A DNA stretch of 27,207 nucleotides from JBLHKS01 sp047620505 (GCA_047620505.1 JBLHKS010000087.1:1-27207); one strand, 5' to 3'; positions 1 through 8,861 are shown, counted from the stretch's first letter. Made by a program: numbers and translations. Notes: generated by a model from the letters alone, not told the origin.

Positions 1-1096
1 CGGCACCCAGAGCAGATCTTTCCCGCCGATTCGAAACAGAGCCTCGCAGCTGGTTCCGGTAGCGCTCGGGATTGAACGCGACGATGTCCGTCTCACCAGG
101 TTGGTCGACACTCGGCTTAGCTCCCGGCTTCATCGGCGCGACGGCTTCCCGCGGTGCTGTGATCGGAGTCGGAACCATCGGCGCATTCGGCTTAGGAGCC
201 GGCATCATCGCAACAGGCTGAGTTGATTCGGTCGCCTCCGGATTTTTTTGCGGCATCGCGTCTTCGACGTCCGGTTCAGCTCGGTTGCGGCTTTCGATCA
301 CCTGGAGATCGTCCGCGAAACTCGCGCGAACCTTTTCCGTGTCGATCTTCGCCATTTCGACCGGATCGGGAGCCCCGCCTTCCTCGCCCACTTCGAGGTC
401 AGTCGCCTTTGCGTCTTCCGAATCGGACTCAGCCGGCTTATCCAGAAAAGTCTGACTGCGAACCTCGAAAATCGGCGTCTCCTTCGGTGCGGATTTGACC
501 GGCATCGCCTCGGTCACCATCTGCGGATTCGTGCTTTCGGCCTGCGGCGGCAGAGGCGTCGCCTGAGGCGCGGGCGGTCCGCCAGCCGGAGCAGCTGCTG
601 ATCTCGGCTGCACCTCCTGATCTTCCGGCGCGTCGACAAACCGGCGTTCTCGAAGCGAGACTCCAGGCAAATCTTCACCCTCTTGACTCGGAACTGGCGG
701 AGCGTTCGGATCGACCACCGGGTTGTCCGTCATCGCGATCGAATTTCGATCGGACACGAACGGAGCTTTCTCCGGTGCGACTAGCGATTCCTGATCTGGA
801 AAAACGTCAACCGTCGGCCGCACCATCGGCTCAGGCGGCGGGACTTGGACAATTTCAGTCGGAATCAGCTCTTCGAAATTGATCACCACCTCGTTAGGCA
901 GCTCCTCCTCGGGAATCTCCTCCTCTTCTTCCACTACCTCGGCAATGCGGTCGAGGTAAACGAGGTAGCCGCCAACGGAAAGAAGCGCGATCAAATGGAC
1001 GATCGCAGAAACGAGCAGAACGCCGCCCCCCGTAATGAGATTGCGGGCTAGCGGATTCGGCCGTTCGGCTTGAGCCGGCTGCGGTGCTGCGTTCAT
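1..1096 (-). CDS. TonB-like energy-transducer protein, C-terminus missing at left edge
   Basis: I read this frame from an ATG at 1096; it stays open to the window edge (365 codons). The N-terminus is a short cytoplasmic segment followed by one membrane helix (about residues 22-48). Next come an acidic run (EEEEEIPEEELP) and a long Pro/Glu/Ala-rich region of about 250 residues, the usual architecture of TonB/TolA-type proteins that span the periplasm. The visible end, around YRNQLRGSVSNRRERSALGA, looks like the start of the conserved C-terminal globular part, but the domain itself lies outside the window. It would couple inner-membrane energy to outer-membrane or envelope machinery. One copy of the iterated palindrome (590-599) encodes SAAAP here. 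The single-helix proline-rich architecture is seen directly; the TonB assignment is inference. Confidence 0.6.
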   Translation of the reverse strand, partial: MNAAPQPAQAERPNPLARNLITGGGVLLVSAIVHLIALLSVGGYLVYLDRIAEVVEEEEEIPEEELPNEVVINFEELIPTEIVQVPPPEPMVRPTVDVFPDQESLVAPEKAPFVSDRNSIAMTDNPVVDPNAPPVPSQEGEDLPGVSLRERRFVDAPEDQEVQPRSAAAPAGGPPAPQATPLPPQAESTNPQMVTEAMPVKSAPKETPIFEVRSQTFLDKPAESDSEDAKATDLEVGEEGGAPDPVEMAKIDTEKVRASFADDLQVIESRNRAEPDVEDAMPQKNPEATESTQPVAMMPAPKPNAPMVPTPITAPREAVAPMKPGAKPSVDQPGETDIVAFNPERYRNQLRGSVSNRRERSALGA

Positions 1097-1110
1097 CGAT
1101 TCCGGCGTCA

Positions 1111-1116
1111 ATTATA
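1111..1116 (-). promoter_or_regulatory. Candidate -10 box for the TonB-like gene
   Basis: On the minus strand this is a perfect TATAAT within GGTTATAATTG, in the 41-bp gap between the glycosylase stop and the TonB-like ATG. I see no good -35 hexamer. Transcription from this box would start about 7-8 nt before the ATG at 1096, so the mRNA would be nearly leaderless. It is a sequence match only. Confidence 0.4.
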
Positions 1117-1137
1117 ACCGGAATTCCGCAATGCGAC

Positions 1138-1986
1138 TCATTTTTTTCCACGACTCTGAGTCTTGCGAGCGAAGTGAAAAAGATACTGCTGAGCGTAGCC
1201 GCCAAAGGGGCCGAAGTGCTTGGCGACAAAGGTTTCAAGCTCCTTCCGAGGGACTTCGCCGCCGTCAAAATAGCGATCGCGGAGCACCCGCTCGATCCAA
1301 ACGTCGATCGGAAACGCCTCAAGCCGGCCATAGCCGAAAAGCAGAACGCAGTTGGCGATCTTCTCGCCCACGCCATGGAAATCGCACAGAAACGCGCGCG
1401 CATCCGCGTCATCCAGATTCTCCGCGTCCTCCAGACTGGCCTCGCCGCTCGCAAGGCGCCGAGCTGTTTTGAGCAGGCCAACCGCGCGGTAGCCCGTCCC
1501 GCATTCGCGCAATTTAGCTTCGCCTGCTTTGACGAAGGCCTTCGGCGTTGGGTAGGCGAAGACCGTTTCTCCATCGAGTTCACGCCGAACTCCGAACCTC
1601 CGCCGAAGCTCCAGGGAGATCTTTCGGATATGGGCAACCTGCTTGAGCGAGGAGGTGATAAAAGTCGCCAGGCATTCCCAAAGTGGCTGGCGGAGAATTC
1701 TCAGACCCGGGCAGAACGCCACGGATTCGCGCAGGATTTTATCCTTCTTCGGAAACGATTTTAGGACAGCCGCGTGGTCTTGCTCGAGCCGAAAATAGCG
1801 CCTAACGGCATTCTTCATCGCCGTTGGCCAAACCAGCAGCTGCTCGCCGCGCATTCGAAGCCTAACCGGCTCATCGCCGATGCATCCGATGAACGAACCG
1901 TCGTCCAGCGCGGTCCAGTGGAAAACCTGGCCGGAGTCGAGAGTCTCAGCTAGGTCAAAATTCGGCGCAGGAATCGAAGCAGGCAA
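1138..1986 (-). CDS. OGG1-type 8-oxoguanine DNA glycosylase (HhH-GPD superfamily)
   Basis: This 282-residue protein would excise oxidised guanine and nick the backbone as a bifunctional glycosylase/AP lyase in base excision repair. The N-terminal OGG motif SGQVFHW (residues 18-24) matches CGQSFRW of human OGG1. The segment RQPLWECLATFITSSLKQ (99-116) aligns without gaps to the human RQDPIECLFSFICSSNNN. The helix-hairpin-helix GVGEKIANC carries the catalytic lysine (K209, human K249), and FPIDVW holds the catalytic aspartate (D228, human D268). Residues that read the opposite cytosine in human OGG1 are changed (N149 to L114, R154 to H119). The start is a TTG with no ribosome-binding site, so the first residues are uncertain. 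It is divergent from the Nudix gene at 2071. Confidence 0.85.
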   Translation of the reverse strand: MPASIPAPNFDLAETLDSGQVFHWTALDDGSFIGCIGDEPVRLRMRGEQLLVWPTAMKNAVRRYFRLEQDHAAVLKSFPKKDKILRESVAFCPGLRILRQPLWECLATFITSSLKQVAHIRKISLELRRRFGVRRELDGETVFAYPTPKAFVKAGEAKLRECGTGYRAVGLLKTARRLASGEASLEDAENLDDADARAFLCDFHGVGEKIANCVLLFGYGRLEAFPIDVWIERVLRDRYFDGGEVPRKELETFVAKHFGPFGGYAQQYLFHFARKTQSRGKK

Positions 1987-2070
1987 GTTTGAAGCGTCGA
2001 GTAGACAAATCAGAAGTCAAACGTGTCCGATTTACACTTTACCCAAGCGGTTGACGGCTGATATTGGGCC

Positions 2071-2745
2071 GTGGCTAAAACCTACGAGTTTCCGAGACCG
2101 GCTTTGACCGTCGACTGCGCGGTGTTCGGTTTCGACCTTGAGAAAATCGAACTGCAGGTCCTTTTGATTCAGCGCTCGGCACCTCCGTTCAAAGGGAAGT
2201 GGGCGCTGCCAGGCGGTTTCGTCGATGTCGGCGAAACGGTCGAAACTGCGGCGCGCCGGGAGTTGGAGGAAGAAACCGGTTTGATCCTCGGTTCCCTGGA
2301 ACAGCTCCAGACTTTCAGCGAGCCGAAACGGGATCCACGCGAGCACGTCGTAAGCGTCGCGCATTACGCGTTAGTCAGCTTGATCGACCAGAATGCAGAA
2401 GCCGGTTCGGACGCGAAACGGGTAGGCTGGTTCAGCGTCAGCGAGCTTCCGGCGCTCGGATTCGATCACGGCAAAATTCTCTCACTGGCGATCGCGCGGT
2501 TGCAGGCCGAAATTACTCGTCAGCCGATCGGATTCGCGCTTTTGCCGAAAAAATTCACCCTGACACAGCTTCAAGAACTTTTCGAAACGGTCCTCGGACG
2601 GAGTTTCGACAAACGTAATTTTCGCCGAAAAATTCTTAGCTTGGAGGTTTTGAAAAACCGCGGTGAAATCAAGAAAGGCCCGGCTCGTCGCGCGGCGAAA
2701 CTCTTCAGCTTTGATCGAAAAGCCGGCTCACGATTTCAGTTCTGA
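2071..2745 (+). CDS. Nudix hydrolase with C-terminal winged-helix domain (NrtR-like)
   Basis: The 224-residue protein starts at a GTG. A complete Nudix box (GX5EX7REUXEEXGU) runs from G49 through E55, R63-E64 and E67-E68 to G70, so hydrolase activity on an ADP-ribose-like nucleotide is plausible. The C-terminal part (about 150-220), beginning PIGFALLPKKFTLTQLQELF, is the winged-helix region typical of NrtR-type regulators and their relatives, which control NAD metabolism genes in response to ADP-ribose. No NAD gene lies nearby, so a regulatory role is inferred from architecture only, and it could be purely catalytic. It converges on the secretin gene with a 12-bp gap that contains the perfect palindrome AACCGCGGTT (2747-2756). 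Confidence 0.8.
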   Translation: MAKTYEFPRPALTVDCAVFGFDLEKIELQVLLIQRSAPPFKGKWALPGGFVDVGETVETAARRELEEETGLILGSLEQLQTFSEPKRDPREHVVSVAHYALVSLIDQNAEAGSDAKRVGWFSVSELPALGFDHGKILSLAIARLQAEITRQPIGFALLPKKFTLTQLQELFETVLGRSFDKRNFRRKILSLEVLKNRGEIKKGPARRAAKLFSFDRKAGSRFQF

Positions 2746-2757
2746 GAACCGCGGTTT

Positions 2758-5466
2758 TCACTTCCGTTTTCCAAAAGGAAACAGCAGACGTTTCTCTTCC
2801 GGATTCTGCTTCTCGCGTTTATTCGGAAACAGCGTGTTCGGCTTTTCAGAGCGCTCAAAATCTTCCTGGTCGCGGTTCTGAGTCGGCATCCCAGCATTCG
2901 GGAAAGTCTCAGCAGCATCTGCGCCGACCTGAGTTCGATAATCTTCATCGAGGCTAGCGTCGATCAGCTGGTCCTTACCATTGACGACAACCGGCTGGAT
3001 GAAAATCAGGAGCTCACTTCGAGTGACGTCGCGCTCCGTCTTCCGAAACGCGTTTCCAAGCAGTGGAATCCGGCTGGCAAGCGGAACGCCGTTGATGGTC
3101 TTGTTGTCGGACTCGGTGATAAGGCCGCCGAGAACGATTGTGTGTCTGTCAGGGACGGAAATTGTCGTGGTCAGCTCTTCGGTTGCGATGACCGGCACGT
3201 TGTTGCCGGAAACCAGCTGATTGCCGACGACTGTGTCGTTCACCTGCGCGATTTCGAGGGTAACTTCGTTGTCGGCGTTGATCATCGGAATCACTTCGAG
3301 CTTCAGGACGACGTCCTCAAAAGTGATCGTGGTGTTGAGGGTCGCGTTGGCGGCTCCGCCGGTTGCGTCGGTGATCGTCTGGCTTGGAACCGGAATCCGC
3401 TGACCAGAAGTGATCGAGGCTTTCTTGTTGTTGAGCGCAGCGAGGACGGGCCGAGACAGGACTTTGAAGCGGGTCGTCGTTTCGAGCGCGGAGATGAAAA
3501 CCCCGGCTCTTTCCCCAAGCGCGCCGTAAACGTTCAAACCCGAAGCCGGTCCAAACGAATTGGTTATCAGGTTATCGCGAATGTCCGAAATGTTTCCGTT
3601 CGTGATGATGTCTTCGTTGCCGATCAGGCTGGCGGCGAGGCCAGCGGCGTTCGGATTGGCAGCGTTGAAAGCTTCAAACTCTTGAAGGTAGTCGACCCCG
3701 AGATCAAGATTGTCTCCGAGCGTGAGCTGACCGATGACCATGGCCAGATAAATCTGTGGGGGCCGTCGGTCGAGCTTTTCGAGTAGATTTTCGACGGTCT
3801 TTTTGGCTTCGTCAGTGCCCATCACGATCAGGACGTTCGCCTGTCGATCTGCAATCAATCGCGTCTTCCCAACAAGCACGGAAACCGGAGCGACGTCGTC
3901 AATCGGGAATTCGAGGCGGTCCGCAGGCTGACCATCGGTAGTACCGGCATCGGCGTTCTGGACGAAGCGCGATTGCTGACTGGTGTCGGAAAGTCCAGTC
4001 AACGCGGTTAGCTGCGAGGAAGCAACGGGCGTCTGTTGGGTGTTGAGCGTCCGCCCGCCCGGCAGCTGGGTCTGGCCAGTTCCGGTGTCCATCAGAATGT
4101 CGACGACGGCGGGCAGAATGTCCGAAACTTTGACGTGCATCAGCGGGCGTTCGAGCGGCTCCTCTTCGGGCGCTGGCTGATCGAATTCCTGGATCAAATT
4201 GATGATAAACGCAAAGTCATTGGGCGAGGCCTGAACCATGATCCGGTTGAGCCGGTCATCCGCGATCAACTGCGGCGCGGGATCGCTCGAAGTGCCAAGC
4301 GCCTGACCTTGATTCTGATTATTCGTCTGCCCGCTTCGCTGATTGGAGTTCTGCTGCGGTTGGGAGCGTTGCGGTTGGTTCTGCTGAGGTTGCGAGCCTG
4401 TAATCGTCCGGCCCAGCTCGGCGATGCGCTGACTTTCTTCGTAACGCGCGTCCATCGCGGCTTGGATGATCTGAGCGACCGTGTTGGAGTCGGCGTAGGT
4501 CAGTTGAACGAATTCGGTCATGAGCCGTGCCTGGTCGGGCGCGACGTCGATGATGTTCTTCATTTTTACGAGCTTACGAATCAGGTTCGCGCTTTCGGTG
4601 ACCAACAACCCTGGCGGCGAGACGACCGGGGTGATTCGGCCGTAAGGATTCAGCTGAACATGATTGGTCATGATCGTAGCCGCGTCTTCCGGAGCCATGT
4701 AATCCAAGGCCATGAAGTAGCCGATCAGCGCTTCGCCAAGCGGGAGGTCGGCTGCGTCCGTGTAGAGAAGTTCGCCTTCGTTAAAATTGGAGGCCGGCTG
4801 ATTCGCGGCGCGGGCGAGCATAATTTTAACCGTGTTGCTCTCTTCATCGTGAATCACGACGTAGCCATTGATGATCAGGGCCGCTTCGATCAAGCGAATC
4901 GCCTCGGCCTGGGTGACTTCATTCGGGGTGACGAGGCTGACTTCTGGACCGCCGTAAATCGAGCTGTCTTTGATGACGACTTTGCCCGTCAGCTGCTCGT
5001 AAAGCGGCAGAATTTCGGCAACTGCGCCGAGCGGAATCGAAAGCGTCACCGGCTGATCGCCTTGGCCGGGGCCTCCCGCCGCGCGCGGATTCGGAAAGCC
5101 CTGAGGCGGGCCCGCGCCTGGCGGTCTAACTGGTCGTTGCCCGCGGTCGGGTCCAGGGCCGTTCGCGTTTGGATTCGGGTTGCCTGGACCTGCTCCATTC
5201 GGGTTTGGATTTGGGCGAACTCCATTTGGAGGAACAGGCGCTGGGGGAGCGGGTGGTGCCGGTGCTGGATCCGCGTCTGGCGGGTCGGCATCCGGCGACG
5301 CCGCGTCATCCGGTTCGGTTTTTGCTTCAGCGTCAGGCTCAGCAGCTGCTGGCGGCGGATCAGCATCTTGTGAAAAAGCGACGCCGCTCCAAAATGAAAC
5401 GAACAGCGTTGCCGCGAGGCAACAAAAGAGACGGCAAAGCCGCCCTGAAAAGGTGATCGAGCGCAT
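2758..5466 (-). CDS. Outer-membrane secretin (GspD/PilQ family)
   Basis: A 902-residue secretin, the ring-forming outer-membrane pore of type II secretion or type IV pilus systems. A signal peptide covers residues 1-32. A long low-complexity Pro/Asp/Asn-Gly linker follows (about 33-140), then periplasmic N-domains. One of these, about 316-430, carries a Gln/Asn-rich insertion, and another (NVLIVMGTDEAKKTVENLLEKLD) leads into the secretin beta-domain at about 565-825. The beta-domain ends with the family signature VPLASRIPLLGNAFRKTERD followed by SELLIFIQPVVV. It is the last gene of a four-gene operon whose upstream members resemble inner-membrane assembly components. No secretion ATPase, platform protein or pseudopilin is visible here. 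Whether it serves secretion or pili cannot be told from this window. Confidence 0.92.
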   Translation of the reverse strand: MRSITFSGRLCRLFCCLAATLFVSFWSGVAFSQDADPPPAAAEPDAEAKTEPDDAASPDADPPDADPAPAPPAPPAPVPPNGVRPNPNPNGAGPGNPNPNANGPGPDRGQRPVRPPGAGPPQGFPNPRAAGGPGQGDQPVTLSIPLGAVAEILPLYEQLTGKVVIKDSSIYGGPEVSLVTPNEVTQAEAIRLIEAALIINGYVVIHDEESNTVKIMLARAANQPASNFNEGELLYTDAADLPLGEALIGYFMALDYMAPEDAATIMTNHVQLNPYGRITPVVSPPGLLVTESANLIRKLVKMKNIIDVAPDQARLMTEFVQLTYADSNTVAQIIQAAMDARYEESQRIAELGRTITGSQPQQNQPQRSQPQQNSNQRSGQTNNQNQGQALGTSSDPAPQLIADDRLNRIMVQASPNDFAFIINLIQEFDQPAPEEEPLERPLMHVKVSDILPAVVDILMDTGTGQTQLPGGRTLNTQQTPVASSQLTALTGLSDTSQQSRFVQNADAGTTDGQPADRLEFPIDDVAPVSVLVGKTRLIADRQANVLIVMGTDEAKKTVENLLEKLDRRPPQIYLAMVIGQLTLGDNLDLGVDYLQEFEAFNAANPNAAGLAASLIGNEDIITNGNISDIRDNLITNSFGPASGLNVYGALGERAGVFISALETTTRFKVLSRPVLAALNNKKASITSGQRIPVPSQTITDATGGAANATLNTTITFEDVVLKLEVIPMINADNEVTLEIAQVNDTVVGNQLVSGNNVPVIATEELTTTISVPDRHTIVLGGLITESDNKTINGVPLASRIPLLGNAFRKTERDVTRSELLIFIQPVVVNGKDQLIDASLDEDYRTQVGADAAETFPNAGMPTQNRDQEDFERSEKPNTLFPNKREKQNPEEKRLLFPFGKRK

Positions 5467-5489
5467 GGTCTGTTTGAGTTCGATCCAGT

Positions 5490-6185
5490 CTATCGACGGT
5501 CTCCGCCTTTCCCGCCATCGGTGATCCGCTCGACTACTTTGTGAAATTGTCCCCGCATTTCCTCCCGAGTGATGTTGGGATTTTCTTTACGAATCCGCGC
5601 CATGTGCTCGCCGAGTTTCTTGCGTTGCTCATCGTTCAATTTCTGCAGTTTTGCCATGACCTCCGGAGGCGGGCCCCGGTGTTCTCCGCTTGGCTTTTTT
5701 TCACCGCTGCTCGGCGATCCGCCCGCTGGCCGACCTCCTTGAGGCTTGATCTGACGTTCATCAAATCGAACCTGCACGCTCGCTCCTCCAGCGACCAGAA
5801 TGTTCGCGGTCATCTTTGCCAGATCACTCGGGTTGTTCGGATCGACATCGACGCTCTCCATTTTCCAACCCTGCGGATTGGCGACTTCGCTGACGACGTA
5901 AATTTCCTGGCTCTCGGTGTCTCTCACGGTTGCCGTGGTTAGCTCGCCGAAATTCATCACGCCGGTCAAAACCAGCGAATCCGACAAATTTAGCGATCGG
6001 GTGAACGGCGAATTGGATCTCAAATTGTCGAAATCCTCCGTCTTCACATCTTCGGGCGCGCCGAGCAAAAGTTGAGGTTGGGACGAGCCTACTTTGGGAT
6101 CCTCGGCGTGACTCGCGGCGAACGGAATCAGCATCAAAGAGAGAATCCACACAGCAGCTGCTGGCGACCAGAGTTCGTGTTTCAT
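5490..6185 (-). CDS. Exported GspC/PilP-like periplasmic protein of the secretin operon
   Basis: This 231-residue protein has an N-terminal signal peptide ending near SHAEDP. The segment SPFTRSLNLSDSLVLTGV followed by a strand-rich stretch (TTATVRDTESQEIYVVSE) resembles the small beta HR/PilP-type domain that links inner-membrane parts to the secretin N-domains. The C-terminal third is a Gly/Ser/Pro linker and then a highly charged helix (about 172-225). Its start codon overlaps the stop of the GspM-like gene by 4 bp (ATGA), and the secretin follows after 23 bp, so co-translation is likely. The position between inner-membrane components and secretin supports a linker role. The family assignment is an inference from short similarity. 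Confidence 0.6.
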   Translation of the reverse strand: MKHELWSPAAAVWILSLMLIPFAASHAEDPKVGSSQPQLLLGAPEDVKTEDFDNLRSNSPFTRSLNLSDSLVLTGVMNFGELTTATVRDTESQEIYVVSEVANPQGWKMESVDVDPNNPSDLAKMTANILVAGGASVQVRFDERQIKPQGGRPAGGSPSSGEKKPSGEHRGPPPEVMAKLQKLNDEQRKKLGEHMARIRKENPNITREEMRGQFHKVVERITDGGKGGDRR

Positions 6186-6886
6186 GGCGATACGGTCAGT
6201 TTCGAAGAGGGATCGTCCGGGGACGGTGTTTCGGTTTCGGGTTCCGGAGTCGGCTCCGGTTGGGTTTCAGGATTTGCTTCGGGGTCAGCATCCGGATCGG
6301 GCTCCGTTTCCGGTCCCGGTTCTTCCGGAGTTTCGACAACGACGCCTTGTCCTTTAAGCGCAAACCACCGCGCAAGCACGAGGTTGCATTTGGCTTGCGG
6401 TTCTTTTTCCTTGGATTTTGTGTCGAGTTCGATCTCGAGATATTTGACCACGGTAAAAGTCTTCGGGTCCTGCATCGTCGTCAGCCAATCGGTCGCTTCC
6501 ACGAGATCACCCTCGATATTGACCTGGACGGAAACTTCCTGATAAAACGCAGTCGTCCGGGATTCAAGAATGCTCGTGCGAGGAAGCCGGAGCTCGCGTT
6601 CGTAAGCCTCTTCCTGCAATTCTCCAATCAGCTGGGCACCTGCCCGGCTTGAGGACGCCATCGCGGGCAAATTTTCATCAAGCCATTGGTTTCGGTCAAC
6701 CCATTCGGCACCCCGGGTCAGCCACTTCTGCTGCTCTTCATTTTCTGCTTGGGCGACTTCGAATTTCTCCTTGCTGGCGCTGCGAACGCCAAGCACAAAA
6801 TTCCCCACGACGAGATTCGCCATCGTGAAGAGGACGATGACGCAAACGATCAGCAGGAGCCGTTCTCTGTCAGTTGGCGGACGCAT
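6182..6886 (-). CDS. PilO/GspM-like inner-membrane assembly protein
   Basis: The 234-residue protein has one N-terminal membrane helix (about 10-34). A charged, coiled-coil-prone stretch follows (about 35-110), then a small alpha/beta region (about 112-180, including VSVQVNIEGDLVEATDWLTTM), the architecture of PilO and GspM. The tail (about 188-234) is an acidic Pro/Glu repeat (PEPTPEPETET), unusual for the family and probably disordered in the periplasm. It overlaps the upstream PilM/GspL-like gene by 17 bp and the downstream gene by 4 bp, so the three are one transcription unit. The PilO/GspM call rests on architecture and gene order, not on a diagnostic motif. Confidence 0.7.
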   Translation of the reverse strand: MRPPTDRERLLLIVCVIVLFTMANLVVGNFVLGVRSASKEKFEVAQAENEEQQKWLTRGAEWVDRNQWLDENLPAMASSSRAGAQLIGELQEEAYERELRLPRTSILESRTTAFYQEVSVQVNIEGDLVEATDWLTTMQDPKTFTVVKYLEIELDTKSKEKEPQAKCNLVLARWFALKGQGVVVETPEEPGPETEPDPDADPEANPETQPEPTPEPETETPSPDDPSSKLTVSP

Positions 6887-8099
6887 ATTTTCCGACGATC
6901 ACGAAGGTCGCGGTCTTGTTTTCTTTTACATTAGCTGCCTGAGGCTGTTCCCACGAATAACTCGGGAGGTCAGCGTCTGCATTCAGACTCTCCACGAATC
7001 CAACGACAATCTCCGGGCCGCTTGCGATGCCCTCAATCCTGATTTCCCGGTCCTTGGATCTGAATTCACGAATCACGATGCCTTGGTCTGGCATGATTCG
7101 CGTGATTTCGTCGAGCTGAATCATCGGATAGAGCTTTTTATCGTATGCCGGAACAAAAATTTCGGCGCGGGCCTGCTCGGTTTTGATCATCAACACCCGA
7201 CTCTTGCGAGTTGAAACCTGCCGCTCCAGCCGGTCCGTTTTTTCCTTGAGAGCAATCGTCGTCATCGCGACGAAAACCGCGATGGCCGAGTAAACGAGAA
7301 TTCCGAGGAGCACCGCAAACCGGATTTTCTGGGCTCGTCGGGATTTGGCGAGCGCCGTCTGGATCGGAATCGGAAGAAGCGGCGAGCTGGCGTCTTTCGC
7401 GAGGCGCGGATCCGGATCAGGCCGACGGGTGAAATCGACCGCCATCGTAAACTTGCGCTCCAGATTATCGCGATCTTCCGGCAACACATCGGTCCAGATT
7501 TCGAGCGTCACCCGCTCTGGCAACTGCCCGGCACCCTGAAGGCTGAGAATCGTCAAATTTACCTCCTGAAAGAAGGCCTGGTTGAACTCGGTTCCGCAGT
7601 TCAGGATCTGGGAAAATGCCATTCGCCCGTGTTTGCCAGCGGCCAACACCAACCGATCGTGCTGTCGGAAAACAACCACCGCATGGTCGTGAATCGGGAA
7701 CATCCGAGCGGCCGCAGTGTAGGCCTGGGCCTTTTTAACGCACAAATCTTCGTTAAAATCGTGCGTCAGGACGTCCACGCTGAGAAAGCTCCGTCCCGGC
7801 TCACGCTCCAGAACGTGGTAGGCGAGAACGGTGTTTTCCGGACCACCCGGCGCGAGTCCCTTCATTTCGACCTGCGCAAACGCCATGTCACCGAAGAGCG
7901 TGTGATCGGCAGTCGGCAGCTGCATCGCGACCGAGACGCAATCCTCTGGCGAAAGCCCGATGACTGCGTCGCTCCCTCCGCTTGGGAGTTCGTCGAGCAT
8001 ATCCACGGTTTTGAGGAGCCGCGCTTTTCGGCGCGTCCACTTCCAGATTTCCCAACCGCGGCTAGCAGCGGGAATCGCGATGATGCAGTCTGATTTCAC
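6870..8099 (-). CDS. GspL-like / PilM-PilN-like inner-membrane platform protein
   Basis: The 409-residue protein starts at a GTG. The N-terminal 230 or so residues are cytoplasmic and resemble the degenerate actin-like fold of PilM/GspL (AVIGLSPEDCVSVAMQLPTA). A single membrane helix lies at about 258-284, followed by a coiled coil and a PilN-like periplasmic ferredoxin-like segment (LDEITRIMPDQGIVIREF). This equals GspL, or a natural PilM-PilN fusion. It is the first gene of the secretin operon, 78 bp downstream of ubiE on the same strand. It would normally bridge a secretion or pilus ATPase to the periplasmic complex; that ATPase is not in the window. Confidence 0.75.
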   Translation of the reverse strand: MKSDCIIAIPAASRGWEIWKWTRRKARLLKTVDMLDELPSGGSDAVIGLSPEDCVSVAMQLPTADHTLFGDMAFAQVEMKGLAPGGPENTVLAYHVLEREPGRSFLSVDVLTHDFNEDLCVKKAQAYTAAARMFPIHDHAVVVFRQHDRLVLAAGKHGRMAFSQILNCGTEFNQAFFQEVNLTILSLQGAGQLPERVTLEIWTDVLPEDRDNLERKFTMAVDFTRRPDPDPRLAKDASSPLLPIPIQTALAKSRRAQKIRFAVLLGILVYSAIAVFVAMTTIALKEKTDRLERQVSTRKSRVLMIKTEQARAEIFVPAYDKKLYPMIQLDEITRIMPDQGIVIREFRSKDREIRIEGIASGPEIVVGFVESLNADADLPSYSWEQPQAANVKENKTATFVIVGKYASAN

Positions 8100-8177
8100 C
8101 CGGTATCAAAAGAGCCGATTCAACGCCGTTAAACACGGTTGGTTGCGGGCGGAATTACCAGTCGATTGGCCTCGGGC

Positions 8178-8861
8178 TCAAGCCGGATTTTTCGCAACGT
8201 AGATCGCGGAAATTCCCCCGCTGAGCGGAATCCACTGCGTTTCCTCAAATCCGGCTTCGCCCAGCAGCTGCTGCATCGCCGGGCCGGAGGGAAAACGCTC
8301 AATCGAGTCGGACAAATATTCGTAAGCCTGGCGGTTCTTCGCGAGGAGCCCGGCGACTTTCGGCAGAATACGGTGGAGATAAAATCGATACGGCCCGCGC
8401 AGGATCGCCGCTTTCGGGAGCGAGAAATCCAGAATCACGAGATTTCCTCCAGGTTTCAGGACTCGTCGCATTTCTTGAGCCGCCCCAAGCCAGGATTCCA
8501 TATTTCGCAGCCCGTAGGCGACGGTCACGACATCGAACTCGGCGTCGCCAAACGGAAGATTCATCGCGTCCGCTTCGATCGTGTTTTTGACTCCAGCTTT
8601 CCGCGCGACCTCCAACATTTCCGGGCAGAAATCGGCTGCGATGATCTCTGCCTCCGGACAGCGCTTTTCGATCGCGAGAGCGAGATCGCCCGAGCCGGTC
8701 GCGAGATCGAGGACCTTTTCCGGCTGGAAACTCTCGACGATTTTCGCTACTCGGCGGCGCCAGAGAACGTCGATCCCCAAGCTGAGCACGTGGTTCGTGA
8801 GCACGTAGCGGGGCGCGATTGACGAAAATGCTGCACGAACGAAAGCGGGATCCTGAGACAT
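8178..8861 (-). CDS. ubiE: Demethylmenaquinone/ubiquinone C-methyltransferase
   Basis: A 227-residue class I SAM-dependent methyltransferase that makes the last C-methylation in quinone synthesis (menG if the host uses menaquinone). The SAM-binding motif I VLDLATGSGDLA lies near residues 50-61. UbiE-specific features include FSSIAPRYVLTNHVLSLGID near the N-terminus, VAYGLRN, FSLPKA and the C-terminal GGISAIYVA. Length is normal for the family. I chose the ATG at 8861, preceded by AAGG with 7-nt spacing, one of the few Shine-Dalgarno-like sites here; an in-frame TTG lies immediately upstream. An iterated palindrome (8262-8273) encodes QQLL. Confidence 0.93.
   Translation of the reverse strand: MSQDPAFVRAAFSSIAPRYVLTNHVLSLGIDVLWRRRVAKIVESFQPEKVLDLATGSGDLALAIEKRCPEAEIIAADFCPEMLEVARKAGVKNTIEADAMNLPFGDAEFDVVTVAYGLRNMESWLGAAQEMRRVLKPGGNLVILDFSLPKAAILRGPYRFYLHRILPKVAGLLAKNRQAYEYLSDSIERFPSGPAMQQLLGEAGFEETQWIPLSGGISAIYVAKNPA

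Noticed and set aside
223..601. Two overlapping plus-strand frames (91 and 117 residues) near the left edge
   Set aside because: Both are antisense to the TonB-like protein, whose proline-rich coding sequence opens spurious frames. Compositions are Arg/Pro-rich without motifs.
1084..1764. Plus-strand frame (226 residues) opposite the glycosylase
   Set aside because: The minus strand carries the OGG1 motifs and both catalytic residues; the plus frame shows no recognisable domain.
4036..5373. Long plus-strand open frame (445 residues) opposite the secretin gene
   Set aside because: It is antisense to a clear secretin with conserved domains. The translation is Arg/Val-rich with no motif, and other convergent frames in the same stretch are equally open, as expected for GC-rich antisense.
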